The notes below the pieces were generated by a model that saw nothing but the letters and a program-made list of their open reading frames with translations, was not told the origin of the DNA and made no database searches. From assembly GCA_017618135.1 (NCBI GenBank), contig JAFZUV010000011.1, positions 1 through 64,000 on the forward strand: DNA of 64,000 nt. The letters run 5' to 3'. This document shows, piece after piece, positions 42,591 through 54,026 of the stretch. The position numbers were made by a program, and so were the translations under genes. Positions within the stretch are counted from its first letter, which is position 1; every line of letters starts with the position of its first letter. This DNA is from Clostridia bacterium. Lineage in GTDB: Bacteria > Bacillota > Clostridia > Oscillospirales > Acutalibacteraceae.

Positions 42591-43598
42591 ATGACAATAC
42601 CCGTAAAAACAGAGTTCGGCGTGTATGATGTGGTAATTGGGCACGGTCTTTTGTGTAACGCCAATAAACTTTTAAATCTTAACAGAAAAGTGCTTGTGGT
42701 TACTGATGACGGTGTTCCGGAGGTTTTCCCGCAATCAATCGCCAATCAATCGCTTGAATCACTCGTTTTGGTTATTCCTCAGGGTGAGAAATCAAAAAAT
42801 ATTGATAATTACAAAAGAATACTTGAAGCACTGCTCGGCGCTGATTTTACAAGAAGTGATTGTATTGTTGCCGTAGGTGGCGGAGTTGTAGGCGATATGG
42901 CAGGGTTCGCCGCCGCAACTTATATGCGCGGAATAGACTTTTACAATATTCCTACAACGGTATTATCTCAGGTTGATTCGTCTATCGGAGGAAAAACCGC
43001 GATAGATTTTGGCGGATTTAAAAATACAATAGGCGCCTTTTATCCGCCCAAAGCGGTAATGGTAGACTTTGATACACTTAAAACACTTGACAGCCGTCAG
43101 ATTTCCAACGGTCTTGCCGAATCGCTTAAAATGGCGGCAACTTGTGACAGTGAGCTTTTCGGTGTTTTTGAGAGGGGACAAGCATTATCTGAACTTGAAA
43201 AGGTAATTACCGCTTCAATAGGCATTAAAAAAAGAATAGTTGAAGCGGATGAACGCGAGGCGGGACTTCGCAGTTTACTTAATTTCGGTCATACCTTGGG
43301 TCATGCTATTGAAAGTGTTCAAACCGGACTTTTACATGGAGAATGCATAGGTATAGGTATGCTTTATATGTGCTCCACACAGGTCAAAGAACGCATAGGA
43401 CGAGCCCTTAAACTGCTTAATTTGCCCGTAGATACAAATATAGAGTTTGAGTGTATACGCAGTGCAATATTACATGATAAAAAGACGAGCGGTGATGAAA
43501 TAAAAATGGTTTATGTGGAAAATATCGGTTCATACGAATTTATAAGCGAAAAAACAGACGCTTTCTTAGAAAAAACAGAAAGGATTTGGCAAAAGTGA
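42591..43598 (+). CDS. aroB: 3-dehydroquinate synthase
   Basis: This 335-aa NAD- and zinc-dependent enzyme cyclises DAHP to 3-dehydroquinate. Typical motifs are AVGGGVVGDMAGFAAATYMRG, PTTVLSQVDSSIGGKTAI and NFGHTLGHAIE, the last carrying zinc ligands. It is slightly shorter than the usual ~360 aa. An AAAGAGGT site precedes the ATG. Its stop overlaps the GTG start of aroC by four bases, so the two are translationally coupled in the operon. Confidence 0.96.
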   Translation: MTIPVKTEFGVYDVVIGHGLLCNANKLLNLNRKVLVVTDDGVPEVFPQSIANQSLESLVLVIPQGEKSKNIDNYKRILEALLGADFTRSDCIVAVGGGVVGDMAGFAAATYMRGIDFYNIPTTVLSQVDSSIGGKTAIDFGGFKNTIGAFYPPKAVMVDFDTLKTLDSRQISNGLAESLKMAATCDSELFGVFERGQALSELEKVITASIGIKKRIVEADEREAGLRSLLNFGHTLGHAIESVQTGLLHGECIGIGMLYMCSTQVKERIGRALKLLNLPVDTNIEFECIRSAILHDKKTSGDEIKMVYVENIGSYEFISEKTDAFLEKTERIWQK

Positions 43599-44683
43599 AA
43601 AATACATTCGGCGACAGCATAAGTATAACGCTTTTCGGAGAAAGTCACGGAACTGCTATAGGTGCGGTGCTTGATGGTGTTGCACCCGGAATAAAGGTTG
43701 ATGACGATTTTATAAAAAAACAGCTTTCTCTTCGCCGTCCTCAGGGGGTTATATCAACATCCCGCCGCGAGGAGGACAAATACACTATTGTAAGCGGTGT
43801 TCTTGACGGTTTTACCTGCGGTACGCCGATTTGTATAATGATAGAAAACAGTGATGTACAATCTGCTGATTACAACTGTTTAAAGGATTTGCCGAGACCT
43901 TCGCACGCTGATTTTACCGCGAGAGAAAAATATCACGGTTTTGAGAATGCTGCAGGCGGCGGTCATTTCAGCGGCAGAATTACTGCCGCGATAGTTGCGG
44001 CGGCGGCAATTATATTGCCGGCACTTAACAGAAAGGGCATATATATAGGCACGCATATAAAAAAAATCGCCAATTTGACTGATAGGGATTTTTGTGATTA
44101 TAAAGAAGATATAATATCTCTCTCAGATAAATCTTTTGCGGTGCTTGATCCTGATTTGGAAGATGATATGAATAAAGTAATACTTTCTGCGGCAAAGGAC
44201 GGCGACAGCGTAGGCGGAGTATTGGAAACCGCGGTATACGGTATGCCTTCAGGAATTGGTGAGCCTTGGTTTGATACTGCTGAAGGTAAACTTGCTCACG
44301 CGCTGTTTTCCATTCCTGCCGTAAAAGCGATTGAGTTTGGAACCGGTTTTGGCTTTGCGGATTTGCGCGGCAGTGAGGCTAATGATGTTTTTACTGTAAA
44401 AGACGGTAGAATAATTACCGAAACAAACAATAACGGCGGTATTCTCGGTGGTATTACAAGCGGTATGCCCATACTGTTAAGGTGCGCTGTAAAGCCTACG
44501 CCTACTATCGGAAAACCTCAGAAAACCGTGGATATGAAAACACTTAGCGAACAGCAAATCGTTGCCGCGGGCAGGCATGATCCCTGCATTGTACACAGAG
44601 CGAGGGTAGTTATAGACTCTATAACCGCCATTACCATATCGGATATGCTGGCTATGCGCTTTGGTACAGATTGGCTGGCATAA
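43595..44683 (+). CDS. aroC: Chorismate synthase
   Basis: The start is taken as GTG at 43595, ten bases after AAAGGA and overlapping the aroB stop (GTGA); an upstream TTG at 43586 is too close to that site. The 362-aa product converts EPSP to chorismate and needs reduced FMN. Signature motifs are FGESHGTAIGAVLDG at the N-terminus, RRPQGVISTSRREED, GGGHFSGR and the C-terminal GRHDPCIVHRA. It lies in mid-operon and is followed after one base by the aroE-aroK fusion. Confidence 0.96.
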   Translation: MKNTFGDSISITLFGESHGTAIGAVLDGVAPGIKVDDDFIKKQLSLRRPQGVISTSRREEDKYTIVSGVLDGFTCGTPICIMIENSDVQSADYNCLKDLPRPSHADFTAREKYHGFENAAGGGHFSGRITAAIVAAAAIILPALNRKGIYIGTHIKKIANLTDRDFCDYKEDIISLSDKSFAVLDPDLEDDMNKVILSAAKDGDSVGGVLETAVYGMPSGIGEPWFDTAEGKLAHALFSIPAVKAIEFGTGFGFADLRGSEANDVFTVKDGRIITETNNNGGILGGITSGMPILLRCAVKPTPTIGKPQKTVDMKTLSEQQIVAAGRHDPCIVHRARVVIDSITAITISDMLAMRFGTDWLA

Positions 44684-44684
44684 T

Positions 44685-45938
44685 ATGGAGTATGGTTTGA
44701 TAGGCGAAAAGCTTTCACACAGCTTTTCAAAAGATATACATAATAAGCTTTATGATTATGATTATGAGCTTATAGAGCTAAGTCATTGTGATTTGCCTGA
44801 TTTTTTAGAAAGACGAAATTTTAAGGGAATAAATGTAACAATACCCTATAAAACAGAAGTTATGAATTATCTTGACCGCATAGATGACGCGGCAAGGGAA
44901 ATCGGTGCGGTCAACACCGTAGTCAATCGCGCGGGCAAGCTTTTCGGATATAATACAGACGCCTTTGGGTTAACCTCTTTAATAGAAAAGAATAATATTG
45001 ATTTGCTCGGCAAAAAGGTGTTGATTTTAGGCAGCGGCGGCACCTCAAAAACTGCGTCGTTTGCGGCAAACAAGCTTAAAGCTTCAAGTGTATTGAGGGT
45101 ATCCCGTACACAAAAGGAAGGGTTTATTACATATTCAACGGCGGAAAGTATGTATACCGATGCCGATATAATAATAAACACAACTCCGTGCGGTATGTTT
45201 CCCAACGCTAATGAAACACCGATTGATCTGTCAAAGTTTAAAAATCTTAAGGCGGTAATTGATGTTATATATAATCCGCTTAAAACCCGGCTTTTGCTTG
45301 AGGCAGAAAAGTTAGGCGTTGTTGCGGTTGGCGGACTTTATATGCTTATTATGCAGGCAGTTGGCGCGGCAGAGCTTTTCATAAGTAAAAAGCTTGATGC
45401 GGATATTGTTAATAATCTTTACAGAGCAATAAAAAGAAATAAACAGAATATAGTGCTTACCGGTATGCCCGCGTCGGGTAAAACAACCGTCGGTAAAAGG
45501 ATTTCAGATATTTTATCAATGAGTTTTTTTGATAGTGATGAAGTTATAACAAAAAAAGCAGGAAAAACTCCCGCCGATATTATACGCGATACAGGAGAGG
45601 CAAATTTCAGAAAAATCGAACGCGATATTATTTCTGACATATCGTCAAATAATCACGCTGTTATTGCAACAGGCGGAGGTGTTCCCACAATTTACGATAA
45701 TATACTGTCACTTAAATCAAACGGTAAAATCTATTTTATTGATCGTCCTCTTGAGTTTTTGGACATAACGGACGACAGACCGCTATCTGCCTCAAATAAG
45801 GCACTGCGGGCGCTTTATGAACAAAGGATAGATACTTACCGCGAGACGGCAGATGTTATTATAAAAAACGACGGCGATATTGAGTATGTAATTAACAAAA
45901 TAAAGGAAGATTTTTGCAATGAAAATATTGGTAATTAA
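44685..45938 (+). CDS. aroE-aroK: Fused shikimate dehydrogenase / shikimate kinase
   Basis: The ATG at 44685, one base after the aroC stop, is chosen; an in-frame ATG at 44661 lies inside aroC. The product is 417 aa. Residues 1-255 are shikimate dehydrogenase: GEKLSHSFSKDIHN, the catalytic pair Lys56 (NVTIPYKTEV) and Asp92 (NTDAFG), and NADP loop GSGGTSKTA. Residues ~258-417 are shikimate kinase: Walker A GMPASGKTT, FFDSDEVI, FRKIERD, ATGGGVP and the lid DDRPLS. One polypeptide thus performs two successive-group steps of the pathway. Separate genes are the rule in bacteria, so the fusion is notable. It overlaps aroQ by 20 bases. Confidence 0.95.
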   Translation: MEYGLIGEKLSHSFSKDIHNKLYDYDYELIELSHCDLPDFLERRNFKGINVTIPYKTEVMNYLDRIDDAAREIGAVNTVVNRAGKLFGYNTDAFGLTSLIEKNNIDLLGKKVLILGSGGTSKTASFAANKLKASSVLRVSRTQKEGFITYSTAESMYTDADIIINTTPCGMFPNANETPIDLSKFKNLKAVIDVIYNPLKTRLLLEAEKLGVVAVGGLYMLIMQAVGAAELFISKKLDADIVNNLYRAIKRNKQNIVLTGMPASGKTTVGKRISDILSMSFFDSDEVITKKAGKTPADIIRDTGEANFRKIERDIISDISSNNHAVIATGGGVPTIYDNILSLKSNGKIYFIDRPLEFLDITDDRPLSASNKALRALYEQRIDTYRETADVIIKNDGDIEYVINKIKEDFCNENIGN

Positions 45939-46359
45939 CGGACCGAACCTTAATATGCTCGGCATTCGGGAGCCGGACATATACGGCAAAGGCACATATT
46001 GTGACCTTAAAGATTTGATAATCGGATATTCGGTCAAATCGGGAGTTGACGTCGAGGTATATCAGTCAAACTCCGAAGGCGCGATTGTTGAAAAAATACA
46101 AGACGCATACGGTGAGGTTGACGGTATAGTAATCAATCCCGCCGCATATACCCATACAAGTATAGCTATTCTGGATGCTCTTAAAGCTGTAGATATACCT
46201 ACGGTTGAAGTGCATATTTCTGATGTAGAAAGCAGGGAAGAGTTCAGAAAAGTAAGCTATATCCGGCCGTTTTGTAAAAAAAGTGTAATTGGAAAAGGGT
46301 TTGCAGGTTATGTTGAGGCATTGGATTATTTAATTGATAATTACGGTGACAGAAAATGA
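45919..46359 (+). CDS. aroQ: Type II 3-dehydroquinate dehydratase
   Basis: This 146-aa enzyme dehydrates 3-dehydroquinate to 3-dehydroshikimate. The N-terminal INGPNLNMLGIREPDIYG contains the conserved Asn/Arg/Tyr of the flexible lid. NSEGAIVEKIQDA and NPAAYTHTSIAILDAL carry the other catalytic residues, and VEVHISDVESREEFR is the substrate-binding strand. It forms dodecamers in other species. It overlaps the kinase gene by 20 bases and aroA by four. Confidence 0.96.
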   Translation: MKILVINGPNLNMLGIREPDIYGKGTYCDLKDLIIGYSVKSGVDVEVYQSNSEGAIVEKIQDAYGEVDGIVINPAAYTHTSIAILDALKAVDIPTVEVHISDVESREEFRKVSYIRPFCKKSVIGKGFAGYVEALDYLIDNYGDRK

Positions 46360-47558
46360 CAGTTTACATAAATCCGTCAAAAGCAAACGGCGTAATATCT
46401 GCTCCTCCATCAAAATCCATAGCTCATCGCGCATTGATTTGTGCGGCATTGTCAGGTGGTTCAAAGGTTTTCAATATAGAGTACAGTAACGATATAAAAG
46501 CGACCTTAAAAGCTCTTGAAAGAGCGGGTGCGAATGCGAGCATCAACGGCGATACGATTACTATCGGAGGTTTAAAACCGTGTGAATTATCTGATGTAAG
46601 CGTTGATTGCGCTGAGAGCGGCAGTACGCTTAGATTTTTAATTCCACTTTCTATGATTTCGGGTGCGCAAGTTATATTCAAAGGCTCAAAGCGGCTCTTT
46701 AAGCGAGATTTATCAGTTTATTCCGAAATTGCAAAATTAAACGGAATAAGTTTTATTCTGTCCGGCGACTCACTTACAGTATCTGGTAGGCTGAAAGCAG
46801 GAGTTTTTACCGTCAGAGGTGATATTTCGAGTCAGTTTATATCCGGTCTTATGTTTGCGTTGCCGCTGTTAGATGAAGATAGTTCAATTGAGTTTTCATC
46901 GCCACTGCAAAGCAAGCCGTATGTTGATATAACCATAGCTGTTTTAAGCTGTTTTGGGGTTGAAATTGAAAACACTGAAAATGGTTACTACATAAAAGGA
47001 AATCAGCAGTACAAATGTTTTGATTATATCGTTGAGGGTGATTATTCAAACGCCGCGGCGTTGGACGCTTTTAATTTGTTTGGGGGACAAGTAGCGATTG
47101 ACGGTTTAAATCCCGATACACATCAGGGCGACAGAGTATACAAAAATATTTTTAAAACTATTTCGAGCGGTGGCAGTTATGATTTAAGCGATTGTCCCGA
47201 TTTAGCTCCGTTGCTTTTTGGCGTTTCGGCTTTTCTTTCGGGTGCGCGTTTTATCGGTACCGCGCGGCTTAAAATAAAGGAAAGTGACAGGGCAAATGCA
47301 ATGAAAGAAGAACTCGAAAAATTCGGAGCGAAGATTTTTGTGTATGATAACGAGGTAATAGTAGAAAAATCACCGTTGCACGCACCGATATTGCCACTTA
47401 ACTCTCACAATGACCATAGGATTGTTATGGCACTTTGCCCGCTTTTATCGGTGTTTGGTGGTGAAATATACAGCGCCGAGGCAGTTAATAAAAGCTATCC
47501 TTCTTATTTTAATGATATTAAAAAGCTTGGTATAGGGGTTAAAATAAATGATAATTGA
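46356..47558 (+). CDS. aroA: EPSP synthase (3-phosphoshikimate 1-carboxyvinyltransferase)
   Basis: This 400-aa enzyme transfers the enolpyruvyl group of PEP to shikimate-3-phosphate. Conserved segments are APPSKSIAHRALICAAL at the N-terminus, AESGSTLRFLIP, DISSQFISGLMFALP, RLKIKESDRANAMKEEL and SHNDHRIVMA. It is somewhat short for the family (~430 aa). The start overlaps the aroQ stop (ATGA), and its end overlaps tyrA by 11 bases. Confidence 0.96.
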   Translation: MTVYINPSKANGVISAPPSKSIAHRALICAALSGGSKVFNIEYSNDIKATLKALERAGANASINGDTITIGGLKPCELSDVSVDCAESGSTLRFLIPLSMISGAQVIFKGSKRLFKRDLSVYSEIAKLNGISFILSGDSLTVSGRLKAGVFTVRGDISSQFISGLMFALPLLDEDSSIEFSSPLQSKPYVDITIAVLSCFGVEIENTENGYYIKGNQQYKCFDYIVEGDYSNAAALDAFNLFGGQVAIDGLNPDTHQGDRVYKNIFKTISSGGSYDLSDCPDLAPLLFGVSAFLSGARFIGTARLKIKESDRANAMKEELEKFGAKIFVYDNEVIVEKSPLHAPILPLNSHNDHRIVMALCPLLSVFGGEIYSAEAVNKSYPSYFNDIKKLGIGVKINDN

Positions 47559-48411
47559 CAAACAAAGCACAATATTAGTTGTGGGTCTTGGCCTGATTGG
47601 AGGAAGCTATGCAATGGCTCTTTCAAAAAGAGGTTATACCGTTTTTGCTGTAAGTAAAGAGCAGGACGATATAGATTATGCAAAAGAGAAGGGTATAATA
47701 AAGGACGGCAGCACCGAGGTTGACTCAAAATTTATATCAAATGCCGATATAATTATATTTGCGTTATATCCGCATATTTTTGTCGATTGGATGAAAAAAT
47801 ACGGGCAATATATATCACCCGGTACACTTATTACTGATGTTACCGGAGTTAAAGGTGCCGTAATAGACAGAATAAATGATTTTGTGCCGGAAGGCGCCGA
47901 ATTTATCGCCGCTCATCCAATGGCGGGAAAAGAAGTGTACGGAGTTCAAAATGCGGATGACGGTATTTTTCACGATGCCAACTTTATCATCGTTCCTACA
48001 CGCGATAACACACCGTCTGCAATTGAAAAATGCAGGTTGCTCGGTGAAATTTTAGGGTTTAAAACCATATCTTATCTCAACCCGAAACAGCATGATGAAA
48101 TGGTCGCGTTTTTGTCACAACTTACGCATTGCATAGCGGTATCGCTTATGTGTGCAAACGGAGACCCGAATCTTGTGAACTATACCGGCGATTCGTTTAG
48201 AGATTTAACAAGAATTGCAAACATAAACGAGGAAATGTGGAGCGAGTTGTTTTTGCTTAATAAGCAGGCACTCTTATATGAAATGGATTGTTATCGTGTA
48301 TGCTTTGACAAGCTTTACAACGCGATAAACGATGGCGATGAACAAACAATTAAGAGTATGATGCGATTGTCCACCGCCAGAAGAAAGATGTTTAATAAGG
48401 ACGGCAAATAA
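47548..48411 (+). CDS. tyrA: Prephenate dehydrogenase
   Basis: This 287-aa NAD-dependent enzyme makes 4-hydroxyphenylpyruvate from prephenate. The N-terminal Rossmann fold reads VVGLGLIGGSYAMAL. AAHPMAGKEVYGVQNAD has the catalytic His, and LTHCIAVSLM with FRDLTRIA belongs to the helical dimer domain. No C-terminal ACT domain is present, so feedback control may rest on DAHP synthase or the attenuator. It is one base apart from the DAHP synthase gene. Confidence 0.94.
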   Translation: MIIDKQSTILVVGLGLIGGSYAMALSKRGYTVFAVSKEQDDIDYAKEKGIIKDGSTEVDSKFISNADIIIFALYPHIFVDWMKKYGQYISPGTLITDVTGVKGAVIDRINDFVPEGAEFIAAHPMAGKEVYGVQNADDGIFHDANFIIVPTRDNTPSAIEKCRLLGEILGFKTISYLNPKQHDEMVAFLSQLTHCIAVSLMCANGDPNLVNYTGDSFRDLTRIANINEEMWSELFLLNKQALLYEMDCYRVCFDKLYNAINDGDEQTIKSMMRLSTARRKMFNKDGK

Positions 48412-48412
48412 A

Positions 48413-49444
48413 ATGAATATGGATTTTTTAAGAAAACTGCCTATTCCAAAGGATGTAAAAGAGCAGTACCCGGTTACAGATAAGTTATCGGCAATAAAGG
48501 ATGCAAGAGATAGGGAAATATCAGATATTTTTTCAGGAAACAGTGATAAGTTTTTACTGATAATAGGACCCTGTTCGGCGGATAACAGTAAAGCGGTGTT
48601 GGATTATATAGGCAGACTGAGAATTGCCGCAGATAAGGTTAAGGATAAAATAATCGTTATACCCCGTATATACACCAATAAACCGCGTACTACCGGCGAA
48701 GGATATAAGGATATGCTTCATCAGCCTGACCCTGAAAACAACCCTGATATGCTAAGGGGAATAGTAGCAATCAGACAGCTTCATATGAGCGCGCTCAGCG
48801 ACTACGGCTTTACATGCGCCGATGAAATGTTATACCCTGAAAACCACCGTTATTTATCCGATTTGCTTGCTTATGTAGCTGTTGGCGCACGCTCGGTTGA
48901 AAACCAGCAACACCGCCTTACCGCCAGTGGACTTGATATTCCTGTGGGAATGAAAAATCCAACCGGCGGAGATATGAATGTAATGCTTAATTCCATTATA
49001 GCGGCGCAGGGAAGTCATACTTTTATTTATCGCGGGTGGGAAGTACGCTCGCAAGGAAACCCGATGGCACACGCAATTCTTCGCGGTTATGTTGATTTTA
49101 CCGGGAGGGCTGTTTCGAATTATCATTACGAGGACCTGTGCCTTTTGGGTGAATTATATTCCAAAAACGGGGTTAAAAATCCGGCGGCTATTGTAGATGC
49201 CAATCATGCTAATTCAGGCAAGCGTTATCTTGAACAGATAAGAATTGCCGAAGATATAGTTCATAGCCGTAACAATAATAACGATATTAAAAAGCTTGTA
49301 AAGGGCATTATGATAGAAAGCTATATTGAGGACGGTAATCAGCCCGTAGGCGGCCACATATACGGCAAATCAATTACCGACCCCTGCCTCGGCTGGGAAA
49401 AGACCGAAAAACTGATTTATAGAATAGCGGATATCATTAAATAG
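48413..49444 (+). CDS. aroF: 3-deoxy-7-phosphoheptulonate (DAHP) synthase, AroFGH type
   Basis: This 343-aa class I enzyme condenses PEP and erythrose-4-phosphate, the first step of the pathway encoded upstream. Motifs include LLIIGPCSADN, PRIYTNKPRTTGEGYKDM, GARSVENQQHR, GMKNPTGGD, DANHANSGK and GGHIYGKSITDPCLGW. This is the AroG/AroF/AroH branch common in enterobacteria and also found in Clostridia. The N-terminal extension (KLPIPKDVKEQYP) suggests allosteric binding of an aromatic amino acid, but Phe or Tyr specificity cannot be read. It is the last gene of the operon and a strong terminator follows. Confidence 0.95.
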   Translation: MNMDFLRKLPIPKDVKEQYPVTDKLSAIKDARDREISDIFSGNSDKFLLIIGPCSADNSKAVLDYIGRLRIAADKVKDKIIVIPRIYTNKPRTTGEGYKDMLHQPDPENNPDMLRGIVAIRQLHMSALSDYGFTCADEMLYPENHRYLSDLLAYVAVGARSVENQQHRLTASGLDIPVGMKNPTGGDMNVMLNSIIAAQGSHTFIYRGWEVRSQGNPMAHAILRGYVDFTGRAVSNYHYEDLCLLGELYSKNGVKNPAAIVDANHANSGKRYLEQIRIAEDIVHSRNNNNDIKKLVKGIMIESYIEDGNQPVGGHIYGKSITDPCLGWEKTEKLIYRIADIIK

Positions 49445-49457
49445 TCAACAGAAATAT

Positions 49458-49507
49458 AAAACCGGCAACTATGCATAAATCTGAATTGCATAGCTGCCGG
49501 TTTTTTT
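49458..49507. terminator. Bidirectional terminator between the aromatic and ATP synthase operons
   Basis: Arms from 49458 to 49475 and from 49487 to about 49504 pair with a single mismatch and share the core ACCGGCA/TGCCGGT. Seven Ts follow on the plus strand and an A-run on the left gives Ts on the minus strand. Confidence 0.92.
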
Positions 49508-49508
49508 A

Positions 49509-51199
<1,691 letters not shown>

Positions 51200-52000
51200 C
51201 TATTCGCCGCTTCCTGCCACTATTTCGGTTATTTCTTGAGTTATAGCGCCTTGACGGGCGCGGTTATACTTGATTTGCAGATCCGATATTATCTGCCGCG
51301 CATTCTTACCGGCGTTATCCATAGCTATACGCCTCGCTGCAACTTCACTTGCAAAGCTTTCGCGTACACAGTCCATAATAACTCCGGAAACATATTCCGG
51401 TACGGCAAACTTAAGTACCGTTATTTCATCCGGTTCAAAAACGGTAGATACTTTATTAACGCTTGATTTTTTTATGGGTAGTATCCATTTGACATCAGGC
51501 GTTTGTGTCATAATGGAAATATATTTTGTATAAACGATGCCCAACCTGTCAAACTCGCCGTCTGAAAACTGTTTGCACAGCCTTTGCGACAAGTCGTTAG
51601 CGTCGCTTAAAGAGAATTTTTCGCTTGAAAGGAAGCCGTCTCCAAATCGGTCACAAGCACGCTTTCCTATGGGCAATATTTTTGCATTCTCAAACTGCCT
51701 TAAAAAGCGAAATACATTTGCGTTGTATCCGCCGGCAAGTCCTCTGTCACCGGCAATCGCCAATAAAAGAGTTTTGTCGCCTGAAGGCTCCCTTAAAAAG
51801 GGACTTTTTGCACAATCCCTTGAGCCTGAAAGCAGGGAAACAACATTTTCAATGGAACCGCGATATTCGCCGGCGGCTGCCATATTTGCGTTCGCTTTTT
51901 TTATTTTTGACGAGGCAACAAGTCCCATTGCATCAGTAAGATGCAATGTGGAATCAACGCTTTTTATTCGGTTTTTGAGGACTTTAGTGTCAAACGACAT
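51200..52000 (-). CDS. atpG: ATP synthase gamma subunit
   Basis: This 266-aa central rotor stalk subunit is slightly shorter than the usual 285 aa. The N-terminal coiled-coil helix begins SFDTKVLKNRIKSVDSTLHLTDAM. The middle Rossmann-like domain has LLAIAGDRGLAGGYNANVFR, and the C-terminal helix ends KYNRARQGAITQEITEIVAG, both highly conserved. It lies five bases after atpA. Confidence 0.95.
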   Translation of the reverse strand: MSFDTKVLKNRIKSVDSTLHLTDAMGLVASSKIKKANANMAAAGEYRGSIENVVSLLSGSRDCAKSPFLREPSGDKTLLLAIAGDRGLAGGYNANVFRFLRQFENAKILPIGKRACDRFGDGFLSSEKFSLSDANDLSQRLCKQFSDGEFDRLGIVYTKYISIMTQTPDVKWILPIKKSSVNKVSTVFEPDEITVLKFAVPEYVSGVIMDCVRESFASEVAARRIAMDNAGKNARQIISDLQIKYNRARQGAITQEITEIVAGSGE

Positions 52001-52005
52001 ATTGA

Positions 52006-53499
52006 TTAATCTCTCATTTCTTCAAGAATTTCTTCAAGAGAATTGATTTCCTTTTCGTCAAAATTTCCGCTTTCAAGACTTAAAAGTAAATCCTCCGCCC
52101 TGTTTTCAAGAGTTTCATAAAGCCTTGTTTCATAGTCCTTAACCCTTTCAACGGGTACAGAGTTAAGATAACCGTTTGTAACGGCATAGATGATTGCGAC
52201 CTGACAACCCACCCTTACAGGACTGTTTCGTTTTTGTTTTAACACTTCAACAATACGCTCGCCAAGCGCCAAACGCGCTTTTGTGTCTGCATCCAGGTCA
52301 CTTCCGAATTGTGCGAAAGATTGAAGCTCACGGTACTGCGAATAAATGAGCTTCAGCTCGCCGGAGACCTTTTTCATCGGCTTAAGCTGGGCGGAGCCGC
52401 CAACACGCGATACTGAAATACCGGGGTTTATAGCCGGCATTACACCGGCGTGAAAAAGCTCTGTCTCAAGGAAAATCTGACCGTCAGTAATTGAAATTAC
52501 ATTTGTAGGTATATAAGCTGAAACATCGCCGGCCTGTGTTTCAATAATAGGTAGAGCGGTGATAGATCCTCCGCCGTATTGCTTTGATACACAAGCGGCG
52601 CGCTCAAGCAGTCGTGAATGCAAATAAAAAACATCACCCGGATATGCTTCACGACCGGGCGGTCTGCGAATAAGCAGTGACAATGCTCTGTATGCCACCG
52701 CATGTTTTGACAGGTCATCATATATTATTAAGACGTCCTTACCCTGCTTTCTGAAATACTCAGCCATAGCGCAGCCCGAATATGGCGCTATATATTGAAG
52801 CGGTGCGGTTTCAGATGCGGATGCGGATACTATTATTGTATAATCCATAGCACCTGCTTTTGAAAGTTCGTTTACAAGGCCAACAACCGAAGTGCTTTTT
52901 TGACCGATAGCAACATAAACACAAAGCACATCGGTATTTTTTTGGTTAATTATTGTATCTATTGCAATCTCTGTTTTACCTGTCTGCCGGTCGCCTATCA
53001 GCAGTTCCCGCTGACCTCTGCCTATCGGTATCATACTGTCGATAGCCTTGATACCGGTTTGAAGCGGCACGGATACGCCTTCGCGTTCTATAATGCCGGG
53101 AGCCTCCGCCTCTATGGGCATATATTCTGTAGCGTCAATGGGACCTTTGCCGTCGATAGGCTGTCCGAGAGCATTGACGACACGACCTAAAAACTTTTCG
53201 CCTGCCGGTACTGAAAGAACTTTACCGGTGCGCCTTACGAGTGTACCTTCCTTTATGTTGTTGTCATCAGACAATATAGCTACGGATACAGTATCCTCTT
53301 CAAGATTTTGCGCAAGACCGGCACTGCCGTCCTCAAACTCTAAAAGCTCGTTTGACATACATTCTCGTATGCCGTAAACACGGGCTATTCCGTCTCCAAC
53401 AAGAATTACACGACCGGTTTCTTTCATTTCGATATGTGAATTATAATTCTTGATTTGTTCTTTTATGATATAACTAATGCTTTCGCGAGTGTTGCTCAT
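52006..53499 (-). CDS. atpA: ATP synthase F1 alpha subunit
   Basis: This 497-aa non-catalytic nucleotide-binding subunit has P-loop [29 protein letters not shown], the arginine-finger region [16 protein letters not shown] and [21 protein letters not shown]-like text ([17 protein letters not shown]). The N-terminal crown domain ([18 protein letters not shown]) is intact. It overlaps atpH by four bases. Confidence 0.97.
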   Translation of the reverse strand: MSNTRESISYIIKEQIKNYNSHIEMKETGRVILVGDGIARVYGIRECMSNELLEFEDGSAGLAQNLEEDTVSVAILSDDNNIKEGTLVRRTGKVLSVPAGEKFLGRVVNALGQPIDGKGPIDATEYMPIEAEAPGIIEREGVSVPLQTGIKAIDSMIPIGRGQRELLIGDRQTGKTEIAIDTIINQKNTDVLCVYVAIGQKSTSVVGLVNELSKAGAMDYTIIVSASASETAPLQYIAPYSGCAMAEYFRKQGKDVLIIYDDLSKHAVAYRALSLLIRRPPGREAYPGDVFYLHSRLLERAACVSKQYGGGSITALPIIETQAGDVSAYIPTNVISITDGQIFLETELFHAGVMPAINPGISVSRVGGSAQLKPMKKVSGELKLIYSQYRELQSFAQFGSDLDADTKARLALGERIVEVLKQKRNSPVRVGCQVAIIYAVTNGYLNSVPVERVKDYETRLYETLENRAEDLLLSLESGNFDEKEINSLEEILEEMRD

Positions 53500-54026
53500 C
53501 CGCCAATCACTTCCTTAATATCATTAAGTTGTTTTTTAATGCTGCCGTCGATAACCTTATCGTCAAACTCGACTTTTATGCCGCCAAGTATTGAACGGTC
53601 TACTACAGGTTTAATATACACTTGACAACCCAGTTTTTTTGAGAGATTGGCTTTTAGCTTTTCTGTTTGTTCGTTATCAAGCGGCTCGGCGCTTGTGACT
53701 TTCGCGGTAATTCGGTTTTCAGCCTGCTTTTTCAGTTCGCCGAATATTTTAATGCAGTCATCTAAAGCTCCGACCTTACCGTGCTCACAGAGTACCTTTA
53801 AAAAATTAAGAACATATATGTTTATTCTGTTACCGAAAGCCTTATCCAGTGCAGTTGTTCTTTCATTTTTAGGTATGCCGGGGGAGCTTAAAAGTAAAAC
53901 ATAATCCGGGTTTTCGTCAAAAACCGCCTTTATTATTGAAAGGTCACTTTGATATTCGCTTAATTTGTTTTCCTCCATTGCCAACATAAACAGGGAAGAG
54001 GCAAAGTCGTTACTTGTCGATATCAT
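53496..54026 (-). CDS. atpH: ATP synthase delta subunit
   Basis: The ATG at 54026, behind AGGTGAG, is chosen; an in-frame GTG at 54035 is possible. The 176-aa peripheral-stalk subunit has an N-terminal helical domain ([32 protein letters not shown]). Its C-terminal region has [21 protein letters not shown] and the conserved [21 protein letters not shown]. It overlaps atpF at its 5' end by 17 bases. Confidence 0.92.
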   Translation of the reverse strand: MISTSNDFASSLFMLAMEENKLSEYQSDLSIIKAVFDENPDYVLLLSSPGIPKNERTTALDKAFGNRINIYVLNFLKVLCEHGKVGALDDCIKIFGELKKQAENRITAKVTSAEPLDNEQTEKLKANLSKKLGCQVYIKPVVDRSILGGIKVEFDDKVIDGSIKKQLNDIKEVIGG

